From positions 23,907,348 through 23,971,347 of the forward strand of contig NC_061870.1 in the NCBI RefSeq assembly GCF_907164915.1: 64,000 nucleotides of DNA, read 5' to 3'. Every line of letters starts with the position of its first letter. Within the stretch, counting starts at the first letter, position 1. Below the pieces are notes generated by a model that saw only the letters and a list, made by a program, of their open reading frames with translations, made no database searches and had not been told where the DNA came from. Origin of the DNA: Impatiens glandulifera. Taxonomy: Eukaryota; Streptophyta; Magnoliopsida; Ericales; Balsaminaceae. Below are positions 20,664 through 33,656 of this stretch, piece after piece. The translations under genes were made by a program, and so were the position numbers.

Positions 20664-22130
20664 CGTAATAAGCTGTGTTTGAGGGTTTGCGTAATAATCT
20701 GGTAATAATCTGCTGATATAGTAATTTTGTGTAATAAGCTCACTCAAAAAAATTATAATTAAACATATTTTGTATTTAAACTCAATTTTCTCTTTACCTC
20801 CCTAATCAACGTTTAAGTTTTATAACTTTAACGTTTTTTTTTCTTAAATCACTTTTAATATTTTGTATTCATTCTCTCTTACCTATTTCATTAAATTTTA
20901 ATTATTTTATTCATCCTCGCTCATTTATTTAATATATTTTAATCATTTTATTCATTCCCTCTCATTTATTCAAACGATTTCTAATATTTGTATATATTTA
21001 TATAAAATTATTATAACATCAAAACATAAATTTAAATATATTTTTATTTATTATTTATAATATATATCTTAATATATATAATAATTAAGTAAAATATGAA
21101 ATATAAATATACTGTGATTTTTTTATTATTATTATAGTTATAAAAATAAAACTAATTTTAATTAATTATTTAAAAGTACCGATTATAATTGAGATGTATC
21201 AAATGTGAATGATAATACGGAGATGGTGAGAGAGTCCGAAAATGAATTGACAATTTAAAAATTGAGTAAAAAAAAAGGGAGTGTATAAAAGTGAAATGAT
21301 ATATAATAATAATAAATTGCTTTTCTTTATAGACTATGATCAATTTATATAACCATGGAATAATAGGTACATAAATAATCAATTATCTAAATATTTTTTT
21401 TTGAAAAAAATAAAAATGAAAATGAAGAAAAAAAAGAAGAAGATTTTCAAATAAGAGGGAGGAGGAGATGATAATTTTATAATATTATTAAATATTTTTT
21501 TATATATTTATATATTTTTTATATAATATTTATTTTAAATATATTTAAAATTATATATTTATAAAAATTAATACATTCATATCATTTATTTTAAAATATA
21601 TTATTTTTTTAATTAAAGTCATTTATTTATATTTAAAATTATATATTAACAAAAATTTATAAAAATTAATATATTAATATAATTTATTTTCAAATATACT
21701 ATTTTTTAATTTAAATTATTTATTAATATTTAAAATTATATATATATATATATATTTATCATTATATATATATAATATTATTAAATAATATTATAAATAT
21801 AAAAAAATAAATAAACTTAGCGTATAACAGTATAACCTGAATCATGCACAAATTTAATAAATAAACTGAGATTATATTCAAAGACCTGCGAATAAGCTGA
21901 ATTAAATTAAGTAAAATCACTTTTTCTTTTTAAATATCAACTAAACCATGTTAAATTTAATATAATTTATAATTTGATTTTATATATTTAATTTAATATC
22001 AAATAAAAATATACAAGTCTTTCTTGGAGGTTGTATTAATTCATTCAATTGTAAATATTAAAATTAAAATTAATTTAACAGTTTTATATAAAAAAATAAA
22101 TTTAATAATTACTTTATTCATGTATATATA
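20662..22130. other. AT-rich spacer with degenerate tandem repeats
   Basis: No gene. Between about 21480 and 21790 a unit of roughly 105 bp (TTTAAAATTATATAT, AAAAATTAATA, ATTTATTTT) recurs two to three times in decayed form. Confidence 0.5.
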
Positions 22131-22815
22131 TTATAATATATAAAATAAAATAAAAAGTAAGTTATAACATTAAAGATTTCAATAATATCCTTTTATATTA
22201 GAGGTCTTCTAGGTTATTTGAGAATATTATTTTCTAAATGTTAAATTGCTTTTATTTTATTTTTATAAAATTTTAATAATTAAATAAAATTAAAAATTCA
22301 AATAACCATTAAAAAATCTTAAATAAGGAATATCAAACAAGCCCAATTAAAACTATAATATAATCAAGTAACTAGTAAAACTATCCTATGATCATTTGAG
22401 ATTAGCATTCCAAATTAATGAAAATAATTTATGTATACAATAAAGTATTTATAACATTAATATAATTTAAAGAGTATATAAGAGAGAATGTTAAAATATT
22501 TAAAGGGATGACCTGAATAAGATATATTTTGTTCCTATGTCAAAATAAAGACATATTTTGTTCGTATGTCAAAATAAAGACATTAATAAAATAACTAAAT
22601 ATGTCAAAATAATTATTAACCGACTACTCACGGGGATAAAACGAAACATAGCTTACTTCTGCCATCCAAAATAGACAATATTTTGGTAAAATTTTAGGGA
22701 TTTTCGATTATTCTTTCGAGACAAACCCTAACATGATGTGTGTTAAAGTCGATTCGTATATTTACATAAGATTGATGTGTATTCACAAATGTTTATTTTA
22801 AAGCTTGTTTGAAGT
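22131..22815. repeat. Dispersed repeat, distant copy
   Basis: Matches 1910-2790 block by block: AAAGATTTCAATAATAT, ATATCAAACAAGCCCA, GAGATTAGCATTCCAAAT, AACCGACTACTCACGGGGAT, CCATCCAAAATAGACAATAT, then TTCACAAATG. Same orientation as copy 1, about 20 kb away. Confidence 0.75.
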
Positions 22816-22835
22816 ATTTCATTTCCTCTCATATA

Positions 22836-23215
22836 TATATATTCAAATTAACCACAACTCATTCGGACAATTTAAAATTAAGCATTATTATTTATATATA
22901 TATATATTAGTTAAAAAGCTGAACTTTTATTGTTAAAATGTTCCGCATTAATCAAATTTGGTTTGGTGTTGAATTTAAAATATAAAGTCTTATTTAGCCT
23001 AATTGGTTAAAACATTATACTTATTTTGTTAGGTTATAAGTTCGAAGCATAATATAACATTTTTCATTTTATTTTTAACCGTTTAAAATTTATGGGCGGG
23101 TCAACCCACAATACGACTCAATTATCCATTACTTTCACGTATATATCCAAATTAACCACAACTCTCGACCCGGTAATTTGGACACTTTGAAATTAAACAT
23201 CATTATATAAATTTA
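22836..23215 (-). mobile_element. Degenerate Helitron relative (with a partial second end)
   Basis: The segment from about 22920 to 23210 matches the well-bounded Helitron at 51859-52189: GTTGAATTTAAAATATAAAG, AATTTATGGGCGGGTCAACC, TTAACCACAACTCTCGACCC. A second short copy of the 5'-end region (TTCAAATTAACCACAACTC) sits at 22843-22880. The terminal CTAG is not clear here, so this copy is rearranged or truncated. Confidence 0.6.
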
Positions 23216-26200
23216 TTCTTTTTTGCTATAAAAAAAGTTTATTACTTCAACTTGAATGACACCACTATTATATGTATGATATTATTTTATTGGACGCATC
23301 TTGTAAAAAAAAAGGTTTATTACTTCAACTTGAATGACTTGAAGAACTTTTATTTGAATTATTGCTACACCATTTCTAATAAGACAGTGTCGCCATTGAA
23401 ACATTGTTGAGATACGTTTTGAGACTCTTTATGAAGAGCTTCTAATTGAAGACATGTAAATGAGAAAATGCATCAATATTATGTTTAGTAAATGTTTGAT
23501 AAGGTGTAGCAGTTAAATTGACGGGAATAAACAATGGACCTTCAACAATTGATTATCTGGTAGGAGAGAAATAATATAATATTTTAAGACCGAAAACTTC
23601 GATATGTTATTATTATAACTATTTCTGACATTAGTACAAATCATAATGAGAAGTGGCAACAATCTTAATTATTGATTTATTGAAGTTCGACCTTCTAATT
23701 ATGTTTTGTTATTATTATATTTCTTACATTTTTCTAGTAGTGTTTTGTTATCTTTCCTTGTTAGTATACTTAAACAACTATAATCTCATTTATCATTATA
23801 TTCATATTCAAAGAAAATGGCCGGTCTAGCCAACACTGAGAAATTAATATTATTATCTAAAAGAATAAAATAATATAAAGCTAGTTTTCTATCCTAATAA
23901 TTAGTTTGGAACCTCGTTTCTCTATTTTCCTTCTGCAGGCATATTGTGAAAAGTTATATATAAATTGATGCATAAATATTTATGACAGATAATACATATG
24001 CATATGTTTTCAATGAGAAGAACCCACAAGACAGACCTACCCCACGTTACAGGACAAATTCAGGGTAAGTTTGATTCCACCTTAATTATTCTGTCTCTTC
24101 TGTACCAATAGTTAATTAAACCTTATCATTTGGTAAAATTAATTAATATTTTCAGCATAGTTACTAGTCAATGTTAATTAATGTTATTCAAACTAATTAA
24201 TTAAGCCAGTCGATCGATAGTATTAGGCAGACTCATGTTAATTTGATTTTTTTATACTAGTTAGAGTAATTTTTGGAACAAAATCCCTTGAGGACTTGTA
24301 TTTTTCCTTTACAGAAAACATATGGGGCTCACCAAACATTGTTGTCATCATTCTGTTTCAATCACGAGACATGCACCATCTCCCATCCAACAGTTGTAAG
24401 ACAAAGACCCGTCCAATTTTGACCGACTAGGGCTAGCTAGCTAGCTCAAGTTTGAAAGACTATTAAATCGATTTTATGATTCGGCCCAAAAATTCGATAC
24501 CAATTTTATAGTTAAGAGATGAAAATGTCACGGATTTCATCTGAAAACGATTTGAGTTTAAGAGGAACCACATGACTATAGGGTTAATCAATCACATGTT
24601 TGGGTTTAATTGGGGTTGGGCATGCAGTGCATGATTTCAACCGTGCATTTATGGAACAAAATCATCTCATACATAGGAATATAGGATGGTGTATTTTAAG
24701 TCAACAAAATACTAAGATCTTGTCTTCCTCTACATTTCTGGAAATAGGAAAAGATGGAAGAAAACTTAACAACTCAGTGGTCCCCGGCTCTGCTGCATGC
24801 CCTAGCTAACTAGCTACTCCTGTAATTTCATCCTATTCTTGTCCAAATGAAGTTTAAATCATGTACATATATATATATATATATATGCTTCACCTCACCA
24901 CAATTCACAAACTAAGACAAAAGGGTCTATTTAAATTGCAAAAACCAAACATATATTGTTGACTGATTCAATTGAGAGAGAATCTATGTAAACAACTGAA
25001 AAACACCAAACATGGTGCATGTGGGTGGCAGATATGGTGTTGGGGATAAAGGTAACTAATTATGTTCGGCTTATCCACCTGCATTTTATCAACTTTCCAA
25101 GAGGACTGGAATTGGAATTGTTTGTTTTCATTACAGAATCTTCACTGTTTCTAGAAAAATAAGACCTTCGGATTGGGGTTTTTGAAAAAAACCTAGAGAC
25201 AGCGGATGATTTTGAGAATATGATGATTATTATTATTATTATTTTTTTTTTTTTTTATTTTTTTGTTAAAAAGACTAAAGGATATTGATTTATATGAATA
25301 AAAAAAAATTAAAATAGATGGTATTTTAGTTAATGAAATGAATGATATGATCGTTAGAAGTGATTGATTGAAAAAATAATTTTGAATGAGTTTTATAAAA
25401 AAAAAACAAACAAAAAAACCGAGCCTAAAACTAGGCTAAATTAAAACAACAGTATACAATAAAGTATACAATAATAGGATTCTTAGAAGCCCATTACTAA
25501 AATAAACATTATTATTCTAAGCCAACAACTTATTATTTTTTATAAAAATTGTTAAATAATTTAGAACCGAATTATTTTTTTATTTTTTAAAATATGGACT
25601 GATTAAATATATATATTTTAAAAATAATATATAAAATAAATAAAAATTATTTACATGAAGATAAAAGAAAAGAGAGGAGAAGCTAAGGGACTTATATACA
25701 CGAGAAGGAAAAGGCCAGAGGCCTCTCTGTATTGCTTCCAAAAAACAAAGAAACGACGCCGTTTTAGAGCGCCGTTCAAAGATTCCCAGCCGCTCGATCG
25801 AAGAGCAACCTCCCTGCGTGCCTCTCGTTCGTTGGATCGAAAGCAAAACAACAATTCGAAAGTTCTAATTTTTACCCTCCAGCATAGAGTTCAAATTTGA
25901 TGTTGATATGTTTTATTATGTACCACCTTCACAAAAATTAATTATTTTAAAAATAAGTCAAAATTAACGAAGAAAAAAAAGAAAAACCCATATATTTTGT
26001 GAACTAAGTACATAAATTTTAGAACAACAGATTTCATCCAAAGTCTCCCAGCAAACACCATCTAACCGGGGCGCACAGAACTCAACGGTCTGACGAGTTC
26101 GAACCCAAGACCTAAACCTATTGAGGTATAATTTTTTTGGCATAAATTTTTCATGTTAAAATCTTTCACCTGAAATGTGGCTTTCGATTCTAGTTGTTGA

Positions 26201-28320
26201 GGGAATTTTGATTCGAGAGAGAGCAAGTGGAAGAGAATTTTTGTATTGGGAATGAGTTTGAGATTTGCAGTTGAGGAAATTATACTCCGGCGAAGCCCGT
26301 TTCTTAGGTAAATATCTTGTATATCTATCTCTACACTCTGTTTCATTTGGTCAATCTGGATATGATACTTATTTCATTTTTTATCTAATGTTTTCAGTTT
26401 GCATTCCATTTCACAAAAATATATATTTCAGTTTACAAATGATCTTAGACTGACTGTGACTGTGAGTAGATTACATCCTGATTCCAGTTTGTAAGGAGTT
26501 ACCATCTGTTTGTTTATCATATATATATAGCTCAAATGTTTGTTTACCCAAATAATTTATATCAAAAAAAATTATTTGAAAATAATCACTTAATTATTTA
26601 AATAACCCTATATCAATGTTGACTGATTTGTGGCAATATGTTATCTCAATTGATGTGGAAATCGTTTTCCACTTATTTTCTCATACTTCTGTCAATAGTT
26701 ATTAACTATTTCCAAAAAATACTACATATACATTATAGATATGTCAAAGTGGAAGAGAGTAGCCACCTAGGTGAAAATGGAAAAAAAATAGATGAACATA
26801 ACTTTAATTACCATCCTTTTAAAATGTATATATATAAGAACACAACCAAGTGACTCTAAATCATTTCTCCTCTGTTCTCTATAACAAAGGATTGTGAAGA
26901 ATTAGTCAACATCAAAACTATATTTGACATTAAATAAATAAATTTGGGGAACAAACAATTCATACCAATTCCCATATGAATGTTCATACTAGTGTATCTT
27001 GCAATTTCAATCAAATTTTTGTTATCTCTTGGTTAATTATCATTTTAAAGTAAATGCATTTTATACCACTTATAAGTGAGCTCAAAGCAAGCTAAATGTA
27101 AGGTACTTTACTCTCACAATATACGAAGATACAAAATGACAAGCAACTAAGAGATTAGACGATAGTTAGCAAACTACAAACAAGACATTATTTATGAGAT
27201 TTCAAAAGTTTACACATTTTATTTCTCTACAATTATTTACTAACAAAACTGAGTAAATCACTTGTCAATTATTCATTGAACGATAAATTACTATAAGTGA
27301 GGGGATACGTGATTTAAATAACAAAAAAATTAATATTTTAAAATTGTATATAGAATTACTGAAATGAAAAGGTGAAAACAAGAACAGATAGAATTTGATC
27401 ATAATGAACAAATCTAAAATCAGTACAACAACATAATTAAGATCGCAACTGTAACCATCTATTTTTAACATGCACTATCAATTAGAGCTCACAATAAATT
27501 TGATGGAGAAAACTTGAAGCCAAATTGTAACTTCTAACCATGTAAATTTTTCAAAGGAAGCAAATCAAACTAAAAATTATGGTGATTGTGGGAGAGTATA
27601 AGAATTATAGAACTAACATTATAAAATATATTACCAATATCATAGCTCAATCTTTTCATCTCCTCCTTCGTTCTTGATCGTCATGGAAATACCAACTATC
27701 TCCTTTATCCTAGTACGTAATTAGATATGCATGTATATAATATCATCCTATATAAGTCACAGATTTGATTCCATCTCAAAGTATTTTGAATTTAAACGGG
27801 GACCATTGTGGAGTGTCATACTAATTCTCCTTTATTTAAAAAAAAAAAAATCACCCTAAATATATATTGGTGATTATATTTAAAGACAACCTTCTATTTT
27901 ATAATTTCCTAACACTTGCAGTATTTAAAGATTATATTTAAATTTGTGATACGATAATTAAATGGATAACTGTATCTTTCATAATATTCATCGAATTTTT
28001 TAGCATACATCTTCCTTGACCAAAGGAAATCAATTATACTCTTTAAACTAATAGATAATTATATTGAGTTCAAAATATTTTTTTAATCAAATGAATTTCC
28101 ATTAATAAAACAGAATATTTTAATATATCTAGACATGGAGCATAAAAATAATATGAAAGTTTGCTTAGATAACACATATTTTTTAATATAATTATTATAT
28201 AATAGGAAATCATTTAATTTTTATCAAACTTCAAACTAGTACCCTTAAAAAGACTTGAAAAAAAGACAATATTAAAATATGACATCCCTTAATAAATTGC
28301 GATAAATAAATTATGCGTCA
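23216..28320. other. About 5 kb without a recognisable gene
   Basis: AT-rich throughout. The one GC-richer patch, 25700-25860, contains ACGACGCCGTTTTAG, a motif common near plant promoters, and 26225-26312 ends in TTTCTTAG followed by GTAAATA, which looks like a leader exon with a donor site. No downstream coding exon could be joined to it. A (TA)n run lies at 24868-24887 and a long T run at 25243-25262. A non-coding transcript cannot be excluded. Confidence 0.45.
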
Positions 28321-28335
28321 CCACAATCTAGGAAT

Positions 28336-28644
28336 CTATCTTCTCTTCTCGGCGGCAGTAGGGATAGTAAAGTCCACCAATTCGGGGTTCTTACATTTAG
28401 GGCAACAATCATTTTTATCAGCCACCAAGAAATAGGTTTGGCAGGTTTTGCATCCCACCAAATTCAAAGTTTTCGGAACCTCTCTATGAGCGCAATTGGA
28501 TTGAGAAATACATTGTATCGGAGGAGACTCCTGCTCCGATACAAATGCATTTGTCTCCCCCACATGACCATTGCCCGCAAGTACCTGCCTTTGCAGGAGC
28601 AGGTTGAGCATCAAATTAGAGTTCGATGGATCCTTGCTATTCAT
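28336..28644 (-). CDS. GIR-like zinc-ribbon protein, array gene 1 (EAR motif present)
   Basis: A 102-residue protein. The C-terminal Cys4 ribbon has C65, C68, C81 and C84 in the context LVGCKTCQTYF ... CCPKCKNPELVDF. This spacing and the LVGC start match the plant GL2-interacting repressor (GIR1/GIR2) family, small nuclear co-repressors reported to bind GL2 and TOPLESS in root-hair control. Residues 11-17, LMLNLLL, form an LxLxL EAR repression motif, where GIR proteins carry theirs. A 5'-leader intron ends immediately at the start codon: donor CAAG/GTTAAC at 28765/28764 and acceptor TTTTAG before ATG (intron 28645-28764). It is the most complete member of a five-gene tandem array. GIR identity is by motif recall only. 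Confidence 0.75.
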   Translation of the reverse strand: MNSKDPSNSNLMLNLLLQRQVLAGNGHVGETNAFVSEQESPPIQCISQSNCAHREVPKTLNLVGCKTCQTYFLVADKNDCCPKCKNPELVDFTIPTAAEKRR

Positions 28645-28869
28645 CTAAAATCATACCAAAACACAATTAATATAGCATCTATATATATATTATTTAAAAA
28701 AATCAAAATATTTTCATTCAAAGAAGAGAAACATGAAAATTAAAAACAGAAAAATCGAGTTAACCTTGACCGGAAGAGCTCCCAAGGTTGACTAAGTTGG
28801 TGTGTAGGGCAAATGGTTTTGATCTTCATATGTATAGGAGGCCAGGAGGGCTCAAGAGGGGGTGATTTA

Positions 28870-29811
28870 GGATAGATTTTAAAGCTATTAATTTTAATTA
28901 AAACATTCAATCCTTATCAAATTTATGTTGATTATCATTCAAATTAGTAATTAATATTTAAAGTTATTTTCTTTATTAAATATTAATTAAAAGAATCTTT
29001 ATTAACTTTTTACATCATAATTATATATTACAAAATAATCAATTAGTTATTCAAATAACTTTACCAGAAACAAGCATAAATATGTAATATTAGTTTGGAA
29101 GGATATATAGTCAAAATATTATCATTGGATATAATTCAATATTTTGAGAATGAGTAAGTTTTCCCAAAACAAATAATTACACCTTATCACACAATTTAGA
29201 CTACTACAATCTAGTGGCCAATGTAATTCAAATATTAACTTTTACATTTTATTTTGCAAGCAGCTTATAACCCTGTACAACTTTACTATGTTTTTTTTAA
29301 TATAAATTGATTTAAAAAAGCATTTATCCATATATATATATATATATATATATATTCAAATGAATTGGTTGATTATCTTACATATTATGTGTACAATTTT
29401 TTTTTATATCAAACAGAACATAACAATACACATTATTAATAAAATATATACAAATAATTTATTATTAGTAATAATATTTATAAATATTCAATGGGCCTGC
29501 GGTATCTTTTATATTTTTTATCTTAAATATTGGATAATCGTTAATTTATTTCTTAAAATGTGTTAATCATAATCAATTGTATTTTGAAAGGACAATACAT
29601 ATTTATTGGCGCATCTTAATTTTTATATGGTTTATCTTATTAGATATGCATCGATTAACTTTTCAGATATTTATAGAATTAAATATGTTTATTACTTTTA
29701 TTAATTTATTTTATATTTATGTTTTTTTTTCTCTTATTTAAGTTTTGTGTTTTATTTCATATTGTGACAATTCTTAATATATTTACTCTTTTAACTTATA
29801 AATATTACAAT
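28870..29811. other. Spacer upstream of array gene 1
   Basis: AT-rich with an (AT)n run at 29332-29355. The block 29675-29811 (TTATTTCATATTGTGACAA, TTCTTAATATATTTAC) recurs at about 35520-35640 next to array gene 3, so it belongs to the duplicated gene environment. No coding content. Confidence 0.5.
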
Positions 29812-29813
29812 TA

Positions 29814-31204
29814 CAGTAAAAACTCTATAAAATAGTAGACTTGGAACGAACAAAATTTATTAATTAAAAGAGTTATTAATTAATAAATAAATTAATAATT
29901 ATTAATTTATATATTAATTAATATTTTATTAATTTATAGTAAAATACTTAGTTTATAAACACCTAAGTTTCCACTTAATTATTGTATACAATGCATATAC
30001 TTTATATCAAATGAATGACCCAATTTGAAAAAAACATTTAATCTCCCACCTTATTATGCTTCTTGTGTTCAATGTATCACTTTATGGACATTAAAAATAT
30101 TTTCTATATAAACAAGATCAAAATACTGTAGGTTAACACAAACAAATCATACACACAACATGGCTTCCCATTTTAAAGGTGTGAAAAAAACAACAATGAC
30201 AGACGAGATTCGAAGAGCATTATGCAAGCACAACAAGGATAATCCAAGTCTCACTCAAAAGCAATTGCAAGAATGGGTTCATATATAGTAACTATGGTTT
30301 GCAAGTGAGTCAAGCGACAATATCGAATATAGTTAAGCGGTCATTAGAGTATCTCTCACTTGCTCCCGAAAGAGGCGATGTTAAACGACACAAACTGGCA
30401 AAATTTCCTAACCTAGAAAAATCTCTCTATGAACGGATTCTTCAATATCAAGAACATGTGAATATGACAGGTGAACTAATCATCGAGAATGCGAAAAAGT
30501 TCATGAAAGATATGTATCCAGTGGATGCTCCAGACTTTACTTTTTCTATTGGTTGACTTGGAAAATTCAAAGCAAGATATGGAATTAAAAATTTCCGGTG
30601 TTTCAGAGAGAGTGGATCTGTTGAAAGGGAGGGCATGGAGGACAAATTAAAATCCATAAGAGACAAAGTTCGCAATGCAATGGATGTCGAAGATGTTCTG
30701 ACTTACCCAGAAGAAAATGTAGTTGCACAGTTGTTGACTGATGAAAAAATTATTGAAAACGTTATTGGAATTAATAAAGATGATATCGATGAAGAAGTTG
30801 ATGAAAGTTCTACAATGGAGCCCCCTTCGCGAAACGTATCTATTAAAGCGGCAATCACATTGAACAATTTCTTGTTGAGCTATGAGAAAATAACACCAGA
30901 AGTTCTTACCATGTTAAGGAAAATTTGAGACGACATTCAAGGGGAAATTGATTTCAACAAAAAACAAAAGACAATTGAGTCATTTTTCAAGAAACCTTCA
31001 TAAATCATTCATGTAATATGCTATATATAAGAAATTATTAATTTATATTTTATATGGGGTCTAAATAAATTATCAAAAATGTATTATCTTATAATTTTAG
31101 CGAATTATTAATTTAGCACCCTATCCCCGAGTCGGGACCGGCCAAAAATATTATCTTAGAGAGTTTATTAAATAATTGAGTATTAATTTATCGAGTTTCT
31201 ACTG
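29814..31204 (+). mobile_element. Pogo/Lemi1-like (Tc1-mariner superfamily) element, DDE domain deleted
   Basis: Left end CAGTAAAAACTCTATAAAAT and right end, reverse-complemented, CAGTAGAAACTCGATAAATT: terminal inverted repeats of the Emigrant/Lemi1 type. TA target duplications flank it at 29812-29813 and 31205-31206. It encodes a broken transposase (30160-31003). The element split the 3' flank of array gene 2: sequence on both sides is continuous with the flank of gene 3. Confidence 0.88.
30160..31003 (+). pseudogene. Pogo-like transposase remnant: CENP-B/Tc5-type HTH plus C-terminal tail, no DDE
   Basis: Starts MASHFKGVKKTTMTDEIRRA, a CENP-B-type helix-turn-helix region. A frameshift near 30285 (stop in frame 1) leads into QVSQATISNIVKRS and the second DNA-binding domain (KFPNLEKSLYERILQYQ, NAKKFMKDMYP, FKARYGIKNFRCF). 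After FRESGSVE the whole catalytic D-D-D core is missing. The tail resumes with MEDKLKSIRDKVRNAMDVED and ends IESFFKKPS at 31003. It could at most bind DNA. A stop also follows FTFSIG at 30554. Confidence 0.85.
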
Positions 31205-31485
31205 TATAGAGTTGATAACTCCAAATTAGCGACAATTGAATTTTCATGTAATATCATTAGCGACAATTGTATCTTTCAAAGCATAACAAACTTCGCTAAA
31301 ATTTTTGGGTATCAAAAACTCGAACATAACATAATTACAAATAAAGCAGACGTACTTCATAATCCATTTTTCTTGATAACATAAATGGGAGCCGAGCCAA
31401 TATGACTGTCGTCAAAACTAGTAACGAGAAAAAAAAAACGAAAATTAAAGATAACATGAATTAAAGAGAAATTTAGAACCAAAAT
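31205..31485. repeat. 3' flank of array gene 2, shared with genes 3 to 5
   Basis: ATTAGCGACAATTGTATCTT, TAATCCATTTTTCTTGATAA and AGCCAATATGACTGTCGTCA recur next to the other array genes (36380-36520, 42960-43090, 49508-49530). It is part of the duplicated unit. Confidence 0.7.
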
Positions 31486-31773
31486 CTAGCTACAAAACTC
31501 ATTCTCCTCATTGTCCAGGTCCAGCGGCACAATTTTCTTACAACTAGGGCAACGAGGATCGGCCTTAGGGAACATGACACAAATGGAGCACATTGGGCAC
31601 AATATGACTGCAATCTTTGCGGTAGTAAGCGCAGGGCTGTACCTAGTTGGACTCACTTTCTCCTCGGACAAAATGCTTGATTGTAGAGCAGACTCCGTTA
31701 TAGATATAATTGATGGCTCCTCTTTGTTGAGAATCAACTCAACATGAAAGTTGCGACTGTTATTGTTATTCAT
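31486..31773 (-). CDS. GIR-like zinc-ribbon protein, array gene 2 (leader splice acceptor mutated)
   Basis: A 95-residue protein with the ribbon CPMCSICVMFPKADPRCPSC: C59, C62, C75 and C78, the family spacing. The C-terminus IVPLDLDNEENEFCS is nearly invariant across array genes 2 to 5. The N-terminal HVELILNK is a decayed EAR motif. The leader intron here spans 31774-32679 (906 bp, against 114 bp in gene 3) because of an inserted AT-rich block at about 31835-32610. The acceptor next to the ATG reads CAA instead of CAG, so normal splicing at this site is not expected. A TATAAATA box is present on the minus strand near 32735. The coding frame is open; expression is doubtful. Confidence 0.7.
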   Translation of the reverse strand: MNNNNSRNFHVELILNKEEPSIISITESALQSSILSEEKVSPTRYSPALTTAKIAVILCPMCSICVMFPKADPRCPSCKKIVPLDLDNEENEFCS

Positions 31774-32679
31774 TTGAAATTATACCCAAAACACACATTA
31801 ATTAATATTATAAAAAAGATTATTTATATGTTTAGATGTGTTATGCTCAGTTAAACGTATGAATTAGTAATAGTTCATTTAAACGTACTATTCAAAATTA
31901 GTTCAACCTCTATTAGTAAGCATAGTTAACTTTTCTTTAATCTAATATTTATTAATTAAATATTCATTTTTTTCTCTGGTTATTTTTTATTAATTAATTA
32001 ATTTATCTATTTTTCTTTTAATATGTTCTTATACTTATATATTTGATTATTTTAAATCTATTTCTTTTAACTATTTTTTTATTATATATTATTAATATAG
32101 ATATTTTAAAATTATTTAACCTTTTTAGGGACTAATATTTTAATATTATAATGTATAAAATAATTTAATGTTTACTGTAATATTTACTTCTATTAAAAAT
32201 TATAAATCTTCCATCAAATATTAAATAAAAGAATTATTAATTTTATTTTTTTTATATTAAAAAAAACTTTAAAAAACATTACAGTAAAACAAAATTTACA
32301 AATAAATTATTAAATATTTTTCACAAAAATAGAAGTCCTATTGCAATAAAACAAACCCATGACAAAATATTACAGTAGAACTGATTGAGGAAAGAAAATA
32401 AAAAGAAGGAAGATAAATATAATCGATAAAAAAAAGAAATAAAGAGATAAAATAAATATTTAATTAATAAAAAAAATAATTGTTCACTATAAGAGTCTAC
32501 ATCATCTAATTTTTAATAATATTTACGTTTAAGTGAACTTTATTTCATAGGTCTAATTGATCTACTGTCATAAAAAGTATATAGGTCAAAATGAGTTTTT
32601 TTTTTCTTATATTTATATATATCATTAAAATTAAAAAACTTTTCATAAAAAAGAAAAACAAGATAGAGGTTGAGCTAAC
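31774..32679 (-). other. Expanded 5'-leader intron of array gene 2
   Basis: The donor CAAG/GTTAGC lies at 32680/32679. An extra block of nearly 800 bp has TTCATTTAAACGTAC near its left end and an inverted TACGTTTAAGTGAAC near its right end, which suggests a foldback insertion. No target duplication could be fixed. Confidence 0.5.
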
Positions 32680-32739
32680 CTTGATTTGATTAAGTTGGTG
32701 AAGGGTTATGTTTTTATCTCCAAATATGTTTACATATTT

Positions 32740-33605
32740 ATAGGAGGGTTCAATTGGAATGGGATGTGATTGCTTTTAAAAATATGGAAAGTTAACACAC
32801 TGATCAAATCTACAATCAAATTAATATTATTTAATTTATTTTCTAATAACCCAGCCAGATTATAAAAATGATCCCTCTGCTCAGCAAAGACAAAGAAGGC
32901 AGATAAGTTTTAGACAATAAATCAACCTCCATCAACATTACAATTAAAAAAAATAAGTTTTTAGAAAATCATGTACATAGGTTCTATACACAATTTTGGT
33001 TTTTCCAAAAGTTTCAATAATATAGTGTTCTCTAACTCACATAAAACTATCATTAACAATGTAATTCATGTTATTAACAAAAAATTTTTTTTTTTTGAAC
33101 TTCTTGCATTTAAGTTCATGCATTCTTCAATATTGTGTGATTATCCAATTTATTGATTTGAATTTGATCGTAAAATCATTTATAAATTTTCAAAGACAAA
33201 TTGAAACAATCAACTCGAAAAAATACTCAATTTTAATTTTAAAATTCCAAAACATGGAATCTCTATTCTTGAGCTTTAGCTCAAGAATGAAGATCCAATA
33301 AGATGCTCAATTGTTTGTAAATGATGTTGAGAACATTTTTAAATAAATCCCGAAACATTTAAGACATGTTTGTCTAAAATTTAAAGTTTTTCTAAAAAGC
33401 TTGGGATTTGAGTTTGAAAATGGCGAGAACACGGAGTTAGTTGAGTTTAAATGAATGGTTTTGATTCTAATCGACATAGAGAAGCTTTCTATAAGCTCAA
33501 AATTTGAACTAAGGTATCTCCACAAGAAATCTCATTTTTTAAAGCGTAAATGTTTTTACAGGAACGCATAAATATTATTACATAAATGTGTTCATGGTTT
33601 TAGAT

Positions 33606-33656
<51 letters not shown>

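Noticed and set aside
20549..20743. Isoleucine-tyrosine-rich ORF
   Set aside because: It is a translation of the (AT)n microsatellite.
22920..23100. tRNA-derived SINE (box A-like TAGCCTAATTGG and box B-like GTTCGAAGC)
   Set aside because: The same sequence at 51859-52189 has exact Helitron ends and an empty site without target duplication or tail, so the Pol III box resemblance is taken as chance or internal content.
25580..25900. Overlapping small ORFs in the GC-richer patch
   Set aside because: Both strands are open only because of base composition, no family motif is seen, and no splice partners could be joined.
26062..26140. Possible SINE or tRNA fragment from TTCGAACCC at 26097-26105
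   Set aside because: No matching box A, no poly(A) or T tail and no flanking duplication could be found.
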